From Planctomycetales bacterium (lineage in GTDB: Bacteria > Planctomycetota > Planctomycetia > Pirellulales > Thermoguttaceae), in NCBI GenBank assembly GCA_007119795.1, contig SKOZ01000004.1, forward strand, positions 1-34,877: a stretch of DNA of 34,877 nucleotides, given 5' to 3'. Under the pieces are notes generated by a model. It saw nothing but the letters and a program-made list of their open reading frames with translations, was not told the origin of the DNA and did not search any database. A program made the position numbers and the translations under genes. Below, piece after piece: positions 17,332 through 25,903 of the stretch (position 1 is its first letter; every line of letters starts with the position of its first letter).

Positions 17332-18366
17332 TCAGCCGCCCATCAAGTGGTCGAGCACGGCCATCTCCAGGGCTTCGTAGTCGCGATCGGCGATGCACCG
17401 GGCTTCGACGTCCTTGGGGAAGGTGCGAACCTTCTCCACGAGCTTGAGGAACACGGCCCGGCTGTTGGAGAGGTGCTTGTGCGCCGCCTCGGCCTTCTGG
17501 GACCGCATGGCCTTGACGTCCAGCCCCACGAAGCGGCCCGATTCGGGATAGCCGCCCAATTCGAGCACCCGCACCTGGTTGTAGGCGCCGCGGAGGTTGG
17601 CCGCACCGAAGGTCTTGTCCTGGTCGAACTTCAGGCCGTTCTGATCGTTGAGGTGAACGCTCCAGAGCTTGCCCATGGAGAGGGCGAAGGCCATCTCGTC
17701 GGAGGGGTCGAGGCCGGCGAGCAGGGCGTGGGCCGTCTCGATCAGGCCGCCGACGCGGTTGGGGTCCGCGGCCTGTTCGGCCAGGGCCAGGGCGTGGCCG
17801 ATCGTGGGGACGTACGCGTGATCCATGGGCTCGTTGGGCTTCGGCTCGATGGCGATCTCCACCTCCCGGTCGTGTTCCAGGCCGGCGTTCACCGCCTCGA
17901 GGAGGCGGCGGTGGGCCTCGATGGCGTTCTTCGCTTCGCGGATGTAGGTCCCCTCCCGGGCCAGCCAGAGGACGCAGAGCCGGGTGCCCAGCGCCCGGCC
18001 GATGTCGCAGCACCGCCGGAGCCGCTCCACGGCCCACTTGCGGCAGGCGGGATCGTTGGAAGTGAAGCCGCCGTCGATGCCGCGGGGGTCCTCCCAAAGC
18101 CGCGGCGCCACGAACTCGGCGGTCAGTCCCTCGCTGTCGAGCATCGCCCGCACCGCGGCGGCCTGTTTCTCAACCGCCGCCGCAGGAAGGTTTTCCATCT
18201 CGGGTACGGCGTCGTCGTCGTGGAACTGAACGCCGTCAAAGCCCAGCTCCTTGTAACGCTTGAGCTTGTCGCCGAACTCCACCGTCGGGCGGACGGGGGG
18301 GCCGAACGGATCGGCACCCTCGTGAAGGTTCCAGGGTCCGAACGAGAAGCGGTATGCTGCGGTCAT
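17332..18366 (-). CDS. Xylose-isomerase-like TIM-barrel protein with an altered metal ligand
   Basis: This 344-residue cytoplasmic protein has an ATG at 18366 with GAGGAAATC just before it. It follows the actinobacterial (class I) xylose isomerase pattern: FHDDD with H49, LWLAREG where xylose isomerase has WGGREG, IEPKPNEP with E174 and K176, PTIGHALAL, LIETAHALLAG with E210 and H213, then LNDQNGLKFDQD with D248 and D250, then GLDVKAMR with D283. The position equivalent to metal ligand D245 of the Streptomyces enzyme appears to be H238. The overall barrel and metal site are kept but the metal set and substrate pocket differ, so it may act on another sugar. It is somewhat shorter than the usual 385-440 residues. 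Confidence 0.82.
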   Translation of the reverse strand: MTAAYRFSFGPWNLHEGADPFGPPVRPTVEFGDKLKRYKELGFDGVQFHDDDAVPEMENLPAAAVEKQAAAVRAMLDSEGLTAEFVAPRLWEDPRGIDGGFTSNDPACRKWAVERLRRCCDIGRALGTRLCVLWLAREGTYIREAKNAIEAHRRLLEAVNAGLEHDREVEIAIEPKPNEPMDHAYVPTIGHALALAEQAADPNRVGGLIETAHALLAGLDPSDEMAFALSMGKLWSVHLNDQNGLKFDQDKTFGAANLRGAYNQVRVLELGGYPESGRFVGLDVKAMRSQKAEAAHKHLSNSRAVFLKLVEKVRTFPKDVEARCIADRDYEALEMAVLDHLMGG

Positions 18367-18509
18367 GGCGATTTCCTCGTACTGCTCAGCTTCCCAACAG
18401 GCGGGGCGGCGCGAGAGTCGACACACGCCCTCTCTGTGCAAGACGAGATTCTAGGCGGTCTCGAGTTGCCCGGCCAGTCCCCCCGGACGCGACGGGGTCA
18501 GCGAGAGAC

Positions 18510-18526
18510 GGGGCCAGGTCTTGTAA
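18510..18526 (+). repeat. Left inverted repeat of the RAYT remnant
   Basis: GGGGCCAGGTCTTGTAA pairs with the right end at 18964-18980, with three mismatches. Confidence 0.6.
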
Positions 18527-18550
18527 CCTTGGGTGCGGCAGGGTTGGGGT

Positions 18551-18953
18551 ATGGCCCGACCATTGCGGACCGATATCGAGGACGCCTTGTATCATGGGGC
18601 CAGCCGCCGCTGGCAGCGGCGGGTCATGGTGCGCGACGACCGCGACCGGCAGCGCCGGTTCGAGCTGTTGGACGGCGTTGTCAGACGATGCGGATGGCGC
18701 GTGTTCGATGCGGAGTTGTGAGTCCGCCGCCGCCGGCGTCACGGGGACGACGCGCGGCACGGCGGCGATCTACTTGGCCCACGGGGTCACGGATGAGGCA
18801 GTGGTTGTGATTGGGGAGTACTTCGGCGGCGCGAGCATGGCGGCCGTTTCCAAGACGGTAGCGCGGGCGGAGCACCGACGCGGAGAGGATCGCGCCTGGG
18901 ATCGGCGTCGGGCCAGGCTATCGGAACGCCTGCTGGCAACCGGAGCTGCCTAG
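18551..18953 (+). pseudogene. REP-associated tyrosine transposase (RAYT) remnant
   Basis: The first part (ATG 18551 to TGA 18719-18721) encodes MARPLRTDIEDALYHGASRR, then VMVRDDRDRQRRFELLDGVV and RCGWRVFDAEL. This is the N-terminus of RAYT/Y1 transposases. The sequence then jumps, in another frame, to the family's C-terminal helix-turn-helix tail: IYLAHGVTDEA, IGEYFGGASMAAVSKTVARA and a charged end, stop at 18951-18953. About 600 bases normally between these parts are gone, including the HUH metal motif and the catalytic tyrosine. The gene is therefore dead by internal deletion plus frame change. Confidence 0.75.
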
Positions 18954-18963
18954 AATAGTTGAA

Positions 18964-18980
18964 TTTCAAGCCCTGACCCC
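18964..18980 (-). repeat. Right inverted repeat of the RAYT remnant
   Basis: TTTCAAGCCCTGACCCC is the inverted partner of 18510-18526. It lies 35 bases from the 3' end of the alternative oxidase gene. Confidence 0.6.
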
Positions 18981-19015
18981 AATCAAGGACTTTTCGGCGG
19001 GGCCGGCGTGGCAGG

Positions 19016-19822
19016 TCAAGCGGTCGACAGGTCGTTCATGCCGCTTGGCTGAGGGGAGCCGGGGGATTGAGGGGAGCCTAATGCTTCAGGCGAAACGTTA
19101 ACGCTGACATAAGGAGCGATCTCCTCGCCCCTGCCGCACGCCTCGAGGCTCTCGTTCCGATGCACCCGCTCGTCGAGCCCGATGTGCCGGAACACGTCGC
19201 CCCATGTGGCGGGGTTGCCGAACTGCTTGACCAGTTCGTTGGTCACCGGCTGCTCGTCCAACTCGGGGTGGTCCTTGACGAACTGTGCGTACTCGTGCTC
19301 GGCATGATCCTCGAACATCGCATTGAAATAGAAGGCGGAACGGAGACTGACGATAGCCAGAGTTCGTGCGAAGACCGCGTAGGACAGGGCCATCAGCTTA
19401 GGCATGAAGCGGTACCAGAAGCCGCTTTCCTGGATGTTGTCCTCGCGGATCTTCTCCACCGCAATCACCAAATGCCAGAATTCGTTGTCCTGCGAAAGCC
19501 GCCCCATATGCGCCAGGCGAATTCCCTCTTCGCGAATCCGGTCATCGTAGTAACCGAACGTCAACCGCCAATATGCCTTGAGTTCCCATGCCTGGTAAGG
19601 AATCCGCGCCAGGATCTCGATCAGCTTGATCTTGGGTATCGTCAGCGCCTTGCCGTAGATGAAATTCATGAACCAGAAGAAGAACCTCGCCGACAAGGTG
19701 TACTTCATGCGGGGCCGCGACAACGTCGCCTCTTGCTCCGCCTTGTAATCCACACCCTCCGGATGCAATTGCGTCCCTCCCACATGTTCCAGCATGGCTA
19801 TCCCTTCAACAGGCTTCGACAT
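19016..19822 (-). CDS. Alternative oxidase (AOX/PTOX family di-iron quinol oxidase)
   Basis: This 268-residue protein is predicted to bind one membrane leaflet and pass electrons from quinol to oxygen without proton pumping. All six di-iron ligands of the family can be placed: E69 (IEILARIPY), E114 and H117 (NEFWHL), E171 (FEDHAEHEY), E218 and H221 (LDERVHRNESL). The order and spacing match plastid-terminal-oxidase-like members better than the mitochondrial ones. Start at 19822, with AAAGGG about ten bases upstream; ATG 19795 is possible. The C-terminus carries a Ser/Pro tail (GSPQSPGSPQPSG) encoded by a short direct repeat at 19050-19060 and 19068-19078. Base use is visibly less GC-rich than neighbours and a mobile-element remnant adjoins it, suggesting acquisition by transfer. 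A ferritin-like di-iron protein is the only alternative. Confidence 0.82.
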   Translation of the reverse strand: MSKPVEGIAMLEHVGGTQLHPEGVDYKAEQEATLSRPRMKYTLSARFFFWFMNFIYGKALTIPKIKLIEILARIPYQAWELKAYWRLTFGYYDDRIREEGIRLAHMGRLSQDNEFWHLVIAVEKIREDNIQESGFWYRFMPKLMALSYAVFARTLAIVSLRSAFYFNAMFEDHAEHEYAQFVKDHPELDEQPVTNELVKQFGNPATWGDVFRHIGLDERVHRNESLEACGRGEEIAPYVSVNVSPEALGSPQSPGSPQPSGMNDLSTA

Positions 19823-20432
19823 TACAGGTTACCCTTTCGTGGCAACCCCCCCGCGGGGGTGCCTTCTTTACCCCTCAACTTACACAGCAGGCCAACTCGC
19901 TCCCTACGCTCCTTTTTCCCTCCGCTCGTTCGGCAACGTTTTCCGAAGCGAGCCAACCCCATTCGGAGGGAGCTTGTTCTGTGTATTTTACCGCATGAAC
20001 AAGCATGGACCAGCGTAGCGCCGGTCGCGGACGGTGCTTGAGGTGCGCGGCGACGACCGGCCAGCGATTCCCGATGATGGCGAAAAACCCCACAAGCAGG
20101 GGGCTCGCTGGGTAGTTTCGCACCTCCGGCCGACGCGCCGATGCCGACCTTCGCCATGTTCGCGCTGAAGGACCCCTCGGTTCCGGCTTTCGACGGGCGT
20201 AACCGTTCACGGGGGACGGTCGCATTTTTCGGGCACCGGCGGTCGCTGAAGACAGGGTCTATTGGCCGTCTATTGGCCGAAAAATGGACCAGTCCCCGCC
20301 CGGCCCGTGAACTGTTACGGCAAATCGTGGAATCCAGTGTCAAACTAACGGCTCCGCCCGTAAAATGTTAGCCCGAGCACGGGGCATGCGAATCCAGGTT
20401 AGCGTGTTCCTGCATTGAGGGAGGGCAAGGTG
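19823..20432. other. Long intergenic region with no gene seen
   Basis: This is 610 bases between two divergent genes. Frames of up to about 170 codons exist on the minus strand but show no signal, domain or ribosome site, so I treat them as chance. It holds an imperfect hairpin at 19925-19952 (CTCGTTCGG and CCGAAGCGAG with one bulged base), a tandem 11-base repeat at 20257-20278, and a CTAACGG motif near 20345. The first 170 bases are noticeably less GC-rich than the rest. Promoters for both flanking genes must lie here, but no convincing pair was identified. Confidence 0.5.
20257..20278. repeat. Tandem direct repeat of 11 bases, two copies
   Basis: GTCTATTGGCC occurs twice in a row. It lies about 155 bases before the second propeller cytochrome gene. 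It could be a paired activator site or a chance duplication. Confidence 0.6.
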
Positions 20433-23400
20433 ATGAAACCGGTCTTCTCGTTCGTTGCGGTCGGTATGCTCGTGGCTGGTGCACTCGCTCGGCTGGCAGG
20501 GCCGGTCGTGGCGGAGTCGTTGCCGGAGCGGCCGGGGCGGGCGAGGCTGGTGGCGGTGGCCGACCGCGTGGCGGCCCTTGCCGAGGCGGAGTGGATCGCC
20601 GAGGACCGCCGCTTCGGCTTGGCCGCCGGGGACCTCGTCGGTGATGGTGCGGTGACCACCGCCCAGGACGCGGCCGGGGCGGTCGATGGGGTGAAGTCCA
20701 GCCGCCTGGGCTTCCACACCGCCAGCGCCGAGACCGACCCCTGGTGGCAGGTCGACCTGACGCGGGTCACGCCGATCGAGCGGGTGGTGGTTTACAACCG
20801 CACCGACGGCAGCACCGCGCCGCGGACCCGCCACATCCAGGTGCTCGTTGCCGAAGAAGGCGCCGAGGAGTGCAGGCCGCAAGACTTCCGCCTCGTTTAC
20901 CAGCACGACGGTTCGGTCTTCTACGGGGCCGCGGAAGAGAAGCCGCTGGTGGTCACGTTCGACGAGCCGGTCGAGGCCCGCGTCGTCCGCCTCATGGTCC
21001 CCGGCGAGTGCTCCTTCGCCCTGGTGGAGGTCGAGGTCTACGCGGCCGGCGACCCGGAGACGAACGTCGCCCTGGGCAAGCCGGCGGATCAGAAGAGCGT
21101 CCACCCCACCGCCTCGCACCCGGGTACCAAGGGGCATCCGCTGCCGGAATCGCTCGCGGGTAAGAAGAAAGAAGCGGAGACACGTTTCTCGCTCGAGCAC
21201 ACCCGCGAAGTGCTCGGCCGGGCGGCGCGGCTCGCCGCGCGGCTCGACGGCCAGGCCGACCCGGCACGGCTTGCCCCCCTGGCCGAACGGCTGGCAACGC
21301 TGACCGGACGCGTCGACCAGGCTGCCGAGGCGAACGAGCTGCTTGAGGCCGAGCGATGGGACCTTTACCTTAAGGCCCGCCGGCTCCTCCGCGACATCGC
21401 CTGGACGAATCCGCGGCTGCGGGAGATTGACCGGTTGCTGTTCGTCAAGCGTCACGACCCCGGCTACCACATCCCCGGGGCGCTGGTCCACATGGTGCAC
21501 CAATGCTACGGCTTCGGCGCCAAGCCGGGGGGCGGGCTGTACGTTTTGTCCGCTCCCTTCTCCGAAGTACCCAAGCTGAGTAACCTGCTGGCCGACGCCG
21601 TGGTCGAGAACGGCCGGCTGGCCGGCCGCCGGCTCGAGCCGGGGGCCTTCTTCCGACCGGAGGTCGCCTTCGACGGCGAGTCGATCCTCTTCCCTTACAC
21701 GCAGGCGCTGGGCGAGAAGCCGGAGTGGTCGCCGCGGGCGTGTTACCACATCTACCGCGTCCACGCCGACGGCACGGGCCTTGTGCAGCTCACCGACGGC
21801 TCCTGGAACGACTTCGATCCCTGCTTCCTCCCCGACGGGCGGATCGCCTTCATCTCCGAGCGGCGGGGCGGCTACCTCCGTTGCGGCGCCTCCGCGCCCC
21901 GGTGGCCCTCGCCCACCTACACCCTGCACTCGATGGAGCCGGACGGCAGCGATGTTATCACCCTGAGCTACCACGAGACGCAGGAGTGGAATCCCAGCGT
22001 CAACCACGACGGCATGCTCGTCTACACCCGCTGGGACTACGTCGACCGCGACACGAACGTGGCCCACCACAAGTGGATCTGCTTTCCCGACGGCCGCGAC
22101 CCCCGGGCCTTCCACGGCAACTACCCGAGCGGCCGCCGCCGCGAACGGCCCTGGATGGAGAATCAGATCCGCGCCATCCCCGGCTCGCACCGCTACGTGG
22201 CGGTGGCGTCGTCCCACCACGGACACGAGTTCGGCTCGCTGGTGATCATCGACCTGCGGCTGGAGGACGACGGAGCAATGTCGCAGCTTACGCGGCTGAC
22301 GCCCGAGATTCCTTTTCCCGAGGCGGAAGGGAGGCCCGCCACGGAATTCATGATCTACGGCACCCCCTGGCCGTTGAGCGAGGACGACTATCTGGTGGTT
22401 TACGATCCGGACGCCGCGCATCGGCTGGCCCTCGACGGGGCGCACGCCCAGAACGCGGGCACCTACAACCGGGGGATCTACTGGATCGACCGGGACGGCA
22501 ATCGCGAGCTGATCTACCGCGACCCGGAGATTTCCTGTTACGCCCCCATGCCGTTGCGGCCCCGGCCTCGCCCGCCGGTGATCCCACGGCAGACCGTCCA
22601 GGCAGCCCGCGATGTGGAGGCGGCCGGCGGCGCGGTCCCCCCGGCGACGATTGCCGTGATGAACGTCTACGACAGCGACTTCGAGTGGCCCGAGGGGACG
22701 GAGATCCGCGCCCTGCGGATCGTCCACGTGCTGCCGAAGACCACCTCGCCGGCCAACCAGCCGCGCGTCGGCGCGGCCGACGCGGCCAACGCCCGCGCGG
22801 TGCTCGGCACGGTGCCGGTCGAGGCCGACGGCAGCGCCTTCTTCGAGGCCCCGGTGGGTAAGTCGATCTACTTCCAAGGCTTGGACGATGCGGGGATGGC
22901 CGTGCAGTCGATGCGCTCTTCGACCTACGTCCACCCCGGCGAGCGGCTCACCTGCCAGGGGTGCCACGAGCGGAAGCACACGCCGCCGCACGGCCCGCAG
23001 AGGATGCCGTTGGCCCTGTTGCGGCCCCCTTCACCAATCGAGCCGGAACCGGAGGGGTCACGGCCGTTCAGCTACGTGCGGCTGGTGCAGCCGGTGCTCG
23101 ACCGCCACTGCGTGGAGTGCCACCGTCAGGAGGGGGCGCTCGACTTGAGCGGTGTGATCGAGGGGACCCACGGCTTCAGCCGCTCGTACAACAACCTGGC
23201 GAGCGACTTCGGCTTCTACTACGACTCGACCAACGGCTCGCTGCACCGGGCGGGCCGCGGCGGCGCCCGTACGGAGGCCGGCCGCTTCGGTGCCCGCGCC
23301 GCCAGGCTGACCGACTACCTCGGTGAGGACCATTACGGCGTCCAGCTCAGCGACGGGGAACTCCGCCGCATCATCGTCTGGCTGGACGCGAACTCGGATT

Positions 23401-23468
23401 TCCTCAGCGCCTACGAGGAGGTCGAGGCCCAGCGCCGCGGCGAGGTCGTCTGGCCGTCGCTCGATTGA
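20433..23468 (+). CDS. Two-heme c-type cytochrome with discoidin-like and PD40 propeller domains, hydrazine-synthase-alpha-like
   Basis: This is a 1011-residue exported protein. ATG 20433 has a strong AGGGAGGGCAAGG upstream; a TTG at 20415 in the same frame is less likely. The signal peptide covers about 28 residues. Residues about 60-205 form an F5/8C-like domain (DPWWQVDLTRVTPIERVVVY, then an ARVVRLMVPGECSF segment). Residues about 245-340 are helical. Residues about 410-705 are a PD40 propeller (HADGTGLVQLTDG, LPDGRIAFISERRGG, EPDGSDVITLSYHE), and 740-830 an HZS_alpha-like middle domain (VLGTVPVEADGSAFFEAPVG). Heme sites are CQGCH at 841-845 and CVECH at 893-897. The residue four after the first heme His is His, not Tyr. 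It shares the plan of the 13595-16054 protein but has an added discoidin domain and one heme fewer. Probably surface electron transfer combined with carbohydrate binding. Confidence 0.84.
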   Translation: MKPVFSFVAVGMLVAGALARLAGPVVAESLPERPGRARLVAVADRVAALAEAEWIAEDRRFGLAAGDLVGDGAVTTAQDAAGAVDGVKSSRLGFHTASAETDPWWQVDLTRVTPIERVVVYNRTDGSTAPRTRHIQVLVAEEGAEECRPQDFRLVYQHDGSVFYGAAEEKPLVVTFDEPVEARVVRLMVPGECSFALVEVEVYAAGDPETNVALGKPADQKSVHPTASHPGTKGHPLPESLAGKKKEAETRFSLEHTREVLGRAARLAARLDGQADPARLAPLAERLATLTGRVDQAAEANELLEAERWDLYLKARRLLRDIAWTNPRLREIDRLLFVKRHDPGYHIPGALVHMVHQCYGFGAKPGGGLYVLSAPFSEVPKLSNLLADAVVENGRLAGRRLEPGAFFRPEVAFDGESILFPYTQALGEKPEWSPRACYHIYRVHADGTGLVQLTDGSWNDFDPCFLPDGRIAFISERRGGYLRCGASAPRWPSPTYTLHSMEPDGSDVITLSYHETQEWNPSVNHDGMLVYTRWDYVDRDTNVAHHKWICFPDGRDPRAFHGNYPSGRRRERPWMENQIRAIPGSHRYVAVASSHHGHEFGSLVIIDLRLEDDGAMSQLTRLTPEIPFPEAEGRPATEFMIYGTPWPLSEDDYLVVYDPDAAHRLALDGAHAQNAGTYNRGIYWIDRDGNRELIYRDPEISCYAPMPLRPRPRPPVIPRQTVQAARDVEAAGGAVPPATIAVMNVYDSDFEWPEGTEIRALRIVHVLPKTTSPANQPRVGAADAANARAVLGTVPVEADGSAFFEAPVGKSIYFQGLDDAGMAVQSMRSSTYVHPGERLTCQGCHERKHTPPHGPQRMPLALLRPPSPIEPEPEGSRPFSYVRLVQPVLDRHCVECHRQEGALDLSGVIEGTHGFSRSYNNLASDFGFYYDSTNGSLHRAGRGGARTEAGRFGARAARLTDYLGEDHYGVQLSDGELRRIIVWLDANSDFLSAYEEVEAQRRGEVVWPSLD

Positions 23469-23852
23469 CCGTTGCGGCGAGGCGCTGCGCGAAGGCCGAT
23501 TAAACCCACTACCTGGAGGAGGGGGGACATGGCTTGACAATTATAACCTCAGACGTCCTGACACAGCCCTCTCGCGAGATGAGCGGTTCGTGGCCCATGG
23601 TGGACCAAGCGGTATGGCCAACAGCACCCCGGCACGCGGCGGGCACCTTGACGGCCGAAATACGCCGTTAGCGTGCCGTTAGCATGAGGAGATGGAACTC
23701 GATCGACCCCCATGGGGGGCTGAATCCCCATTCTAGGCCGTTTTGTGGAGCCGCTTGCATGGCGACGGTGCTGCACTACTGTGGATAGAGGGGGGGCGGC
23801 GCCCGGCCTGGTGCCGCTCCGGTCCCTGCCAGCCGAAGACGCCGCCGCGTTG
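23469..23852. other. Intergenic region with short direct and inverted repeats
   Basis: There are 384 bases with no gene supported. It contains GCCGTTAGC twice (23664-23672 and 23675-23683), whose complement CTAACGGC appears on the far side of the preceding gene near 20345. It also contains a perfect 12-base palindrome CCCCCATGGGGG at 23707-23718, which could form a weak terminator-like stem. Confidence 0.5.
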
Positions 23853-25628
23853 ATGACCCACCATCCCCACGCCGATCCTCCTGCCGCCGAGGTGCTGCCT
23901 ACGCCGCCGGGCCGCGCTGCGGCGTGGGCGGTTGCGGCTGCGACGGCGTGGGCGGCGGTGCTCCTGGCCACCGCGCCGATCACCCCCATGGCCTGGGACG
24001 AAGGGAACGCCGTCCTGCGCGCCGAGGGGATCGCCCGCTGGGCAACCCGTTGGTCGGACGCCAAGGACGCCGCGGCTGCACCGCGGCCCCTTCGGGAAGC
24101 GAGGAGCCCGCTCGATCGGGACGTGATCGCCGAAGACTGGCAGTATACGACGCAGCTCGAGGGTCACCCGGCGGTCTACGGGATCGTCATCGCCGCGGGG
24201 CGATGGGCGGCGCCGCACCGGCTGAACCCGCGGGATCGGGCGCGCTTCGGACCCATGCTCCTCTTCGCGGTGGCCGTCGGCGCGGTGGTCTACCGCCTGG
24301 CCCGCGAAGAGGCGGCCATGGCGGCGGTCTCCGCGGCCGCAGCGATGCTCCTGCTGCCGCGGCTCTTCGCCCATGCCCACTTCGCTTCCTTCGACGGCCC
24401 TCTGGTGGCCTTTTGGCTCATCGTCTGGGCCGCCTTTGCCGCGGCACGTTCCGGGATCCCGGCCGCGGCCGGCTGGGGGGTGCTGTTGGGGCTCCTTCTC
24501 GGCTGCAAGGCGACCGGCTGGTTCGCAATGGTGCCGCTGATCGTCTGGACCTTGCTGTACCGCGACCGGCCGGCGATCCGGGCGCTGGCGGTGGGGCTGC
24601 CCGCAGCGGCTGCCGTCTTCTGGCTCGTCAACCCGCCCCTCTGGCACGCGCCGCTGGCGGGGGTGGTCCGCTTCTTCGCTCTGAACTTCCACCGTGCCGC
24701 CCAACCCGAGCTGAACATCGCCACCCAGTTCTTCGGGCGGCTGTACAACCTCGACCACCCGCTCCCCTGGTACAACACGCTCGTGTGGACGGCGGTGACC
24801 GTCCCCCTGCCGGTGCTCGGCTGCTTCGCCGTGGGCCTGGGGCGCGTCGTCCGGCGGTGGCGGAGCGAGCCCGCGGGCATTCTAGTGGCGCTGAACTGGC
24901 TGGTCCTCGTCGTCGTCCGCGCCTTGCCGGGAACGCCGCCCCACGACGCCGAGAGGCTCTTTCTCCCCAGCTTCGCCTTCCTGGCGATCCTCGCCGGCAT
25001 CGGCTTCCGCACCCTCTGGGACCGGCTCCCGCCGGGGGTTGCGAGCGGGGCCTTATCGTCGGGCGGCGCACCGCCTGGCGGTCGCCGCGTTCTCGTGCGG
25101 GCCTTGCTGCTCGTGCTGGTGGCGGGCACGGGCTGGAACCTGGTCGCCTTCGCGCCGCAATGGCTCTCTTATTACAGTCTCGCAATCGGCGGGCTCCGCG
25201 GGGCGACGGCGGCGGGCATGGAGCCGACCTACTACTGGGACGCGCTCGACGACGAAGTCCTCGGCTGGCTGCACGCCCACACCACCGACGAGGAGGCCAT
25301 TCGCTTCGGCTCGCCGTCGGCGGAGAACCTCCTCTTGATGCATCGCTGGGGACTGCTCGACCGCAGGTTCGCCGCCGGCGCCAGTCGCGCCCTGCCGCCG
25401 CGGAGGACGGCCGACGACGTCCCCTTCCGCTGGTACGTCATCCAGCACCGCCCCAGCGGCTGGCAGCCGCTGGACCGCCTCCTCCTCGCCCACGCGGAAC
25501 CAGCCTTCCAGAAGACGCTCCGCAGCGGCTGGGGCCCGTGGGCGGTCGAAGTGCCTCTCCTCTCCATCTTCGACCATGACGATTACCTCCGCGCCCGCCG
25601 CGCCGCCCTCCGCCCACCAACGCCGTAG
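23853..25628 (+). CDS. GT39/ArnT-like membrane glycosyltransferase
   Basis: The product has 591 residues from ATG 23853; the frame extends upstream to 23745 but without a signal or ribosome site. About ten to twelve hydrophobic helices are spread over residues 20-430. The first external loop has the catalytic MAWDEGN motif with D49 and E50, as in PMT/ArnT/GT39 enzymes that use a polyprenyl-phosphate sugar donor. A following EGHPAVYG and later PLWHAP and PGTPPHDAERLFLPS fit the family. The C-terminal 150 residues are a soluble domain outside the membrane. It probably transfers a sugar to a lipid or protein in the periplasm. The acceptor is unknown. It is convergent with the GH38-like gene. Confidence 0.8.
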   Translation: MTHHPHADPPAAEVLPTPPGRAAAWAVAAATAWAAVLLATAPITPMAWDEGNAVLRAEGIARWATRWSDAKDAAAAPRPLREARSPLDRDVIAEDWQYTTQLEGHPAVYGIVIAAGRWAAPHRLNPRDRARFGPMLLFAVAVGAVVYRLAREEAAMAAVSAAAAMLLLPRLFAHAHFASFDGPLVAFWLIVWAAFAAARSGIPAAAGWGVLLGLLLGCKATGWFAMVPLIVWTLLYRDRPAIRALAVGLPAAAAVFWLVNPPLWHAPLAGVVRFFALNFHRAAQPELNIATQFFGRLYNLDHPLPWYNTLVWTAVTVPLPVLGCFAVGLGRVVRRWRSEPAGILVALNWLVLVVVRALPGTPPHDAERLFLPSFAFLAILAGIGFRTLWDRLPPGVASGALSSGGAPPGGRRVLVRALLLVLVAGTGWNLVAFAPQWLSYYSLAIGGLRGATAAGMEPTYYWDALDDEVLGWLHAHTTDEEAIRFGSPSAENLLLMHRWGLLDRRFAAGASRALPPRRTADDVPFRWYVIQHRPSGWQPLDRLLLAHAEPAFQKTLRSGWGPWAVEVPLLSIFDHDDYLRARRAALRPPTP

Positions 25629-25903
25629 CCGGCAGGTGAGGTCCTCGCACGAACGCGGGTCGATCGGCGGCCACCGGGGCTACCCATCGAGCCGGCAGAG
25701 GAGTATTCTGCGGGGCGCCCGGAGCGCCGGCGGAGCACGGACTCCGGACGCGGGGAGACTCCCGATTTCCCTGGGGCGCTCTCGTGCCGGCGAAGGCTAG
25801 GCGACAACGGAGCCCTCTCCATGACCGTTACTCTGCCTGCCGTCGAGCATCCTCCACTGCGACATGGATGGGCCACGGTCGAAGAGCGGGAGCGGCCGGC
25901 AGT

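Larger units (their letters stand above)
18510..18980 (+). mobile_element. Decayed REP-associated tyrosine transposase element with inverted ends
   Basis: The element is 471 bases long, bounded by imperfect 17-base inverted repeats. The left end is 18510-18526 (GGGGCCAGGTCTTGTAA). The right end is 18964-18980, reading GGGGTCAGGGCTTGAAA on the other strand. They share 14 of 17 positions. Between them lies an internally deleted RAYT gene. A second GGGGTCAG sits at 18494-18501. The ends resemble the GGGGTCAGG-type sequences often seen beside RAYT genes, from memory. With most of the catalytic domain lost it cannot move on its own. Confidence 0.65.

Noticed and set aside
20340..22991. Minus-strand frame of 883 codons
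   Set aside because: Antisense to the second cytochrome. It is His/Arg/Val-rich and shows no heme or domain motifs.
23534..23563. TTGACA at 23534 as a promoter
   Set aside because: No acceptable -10 sequence lies at 16-18 bases.
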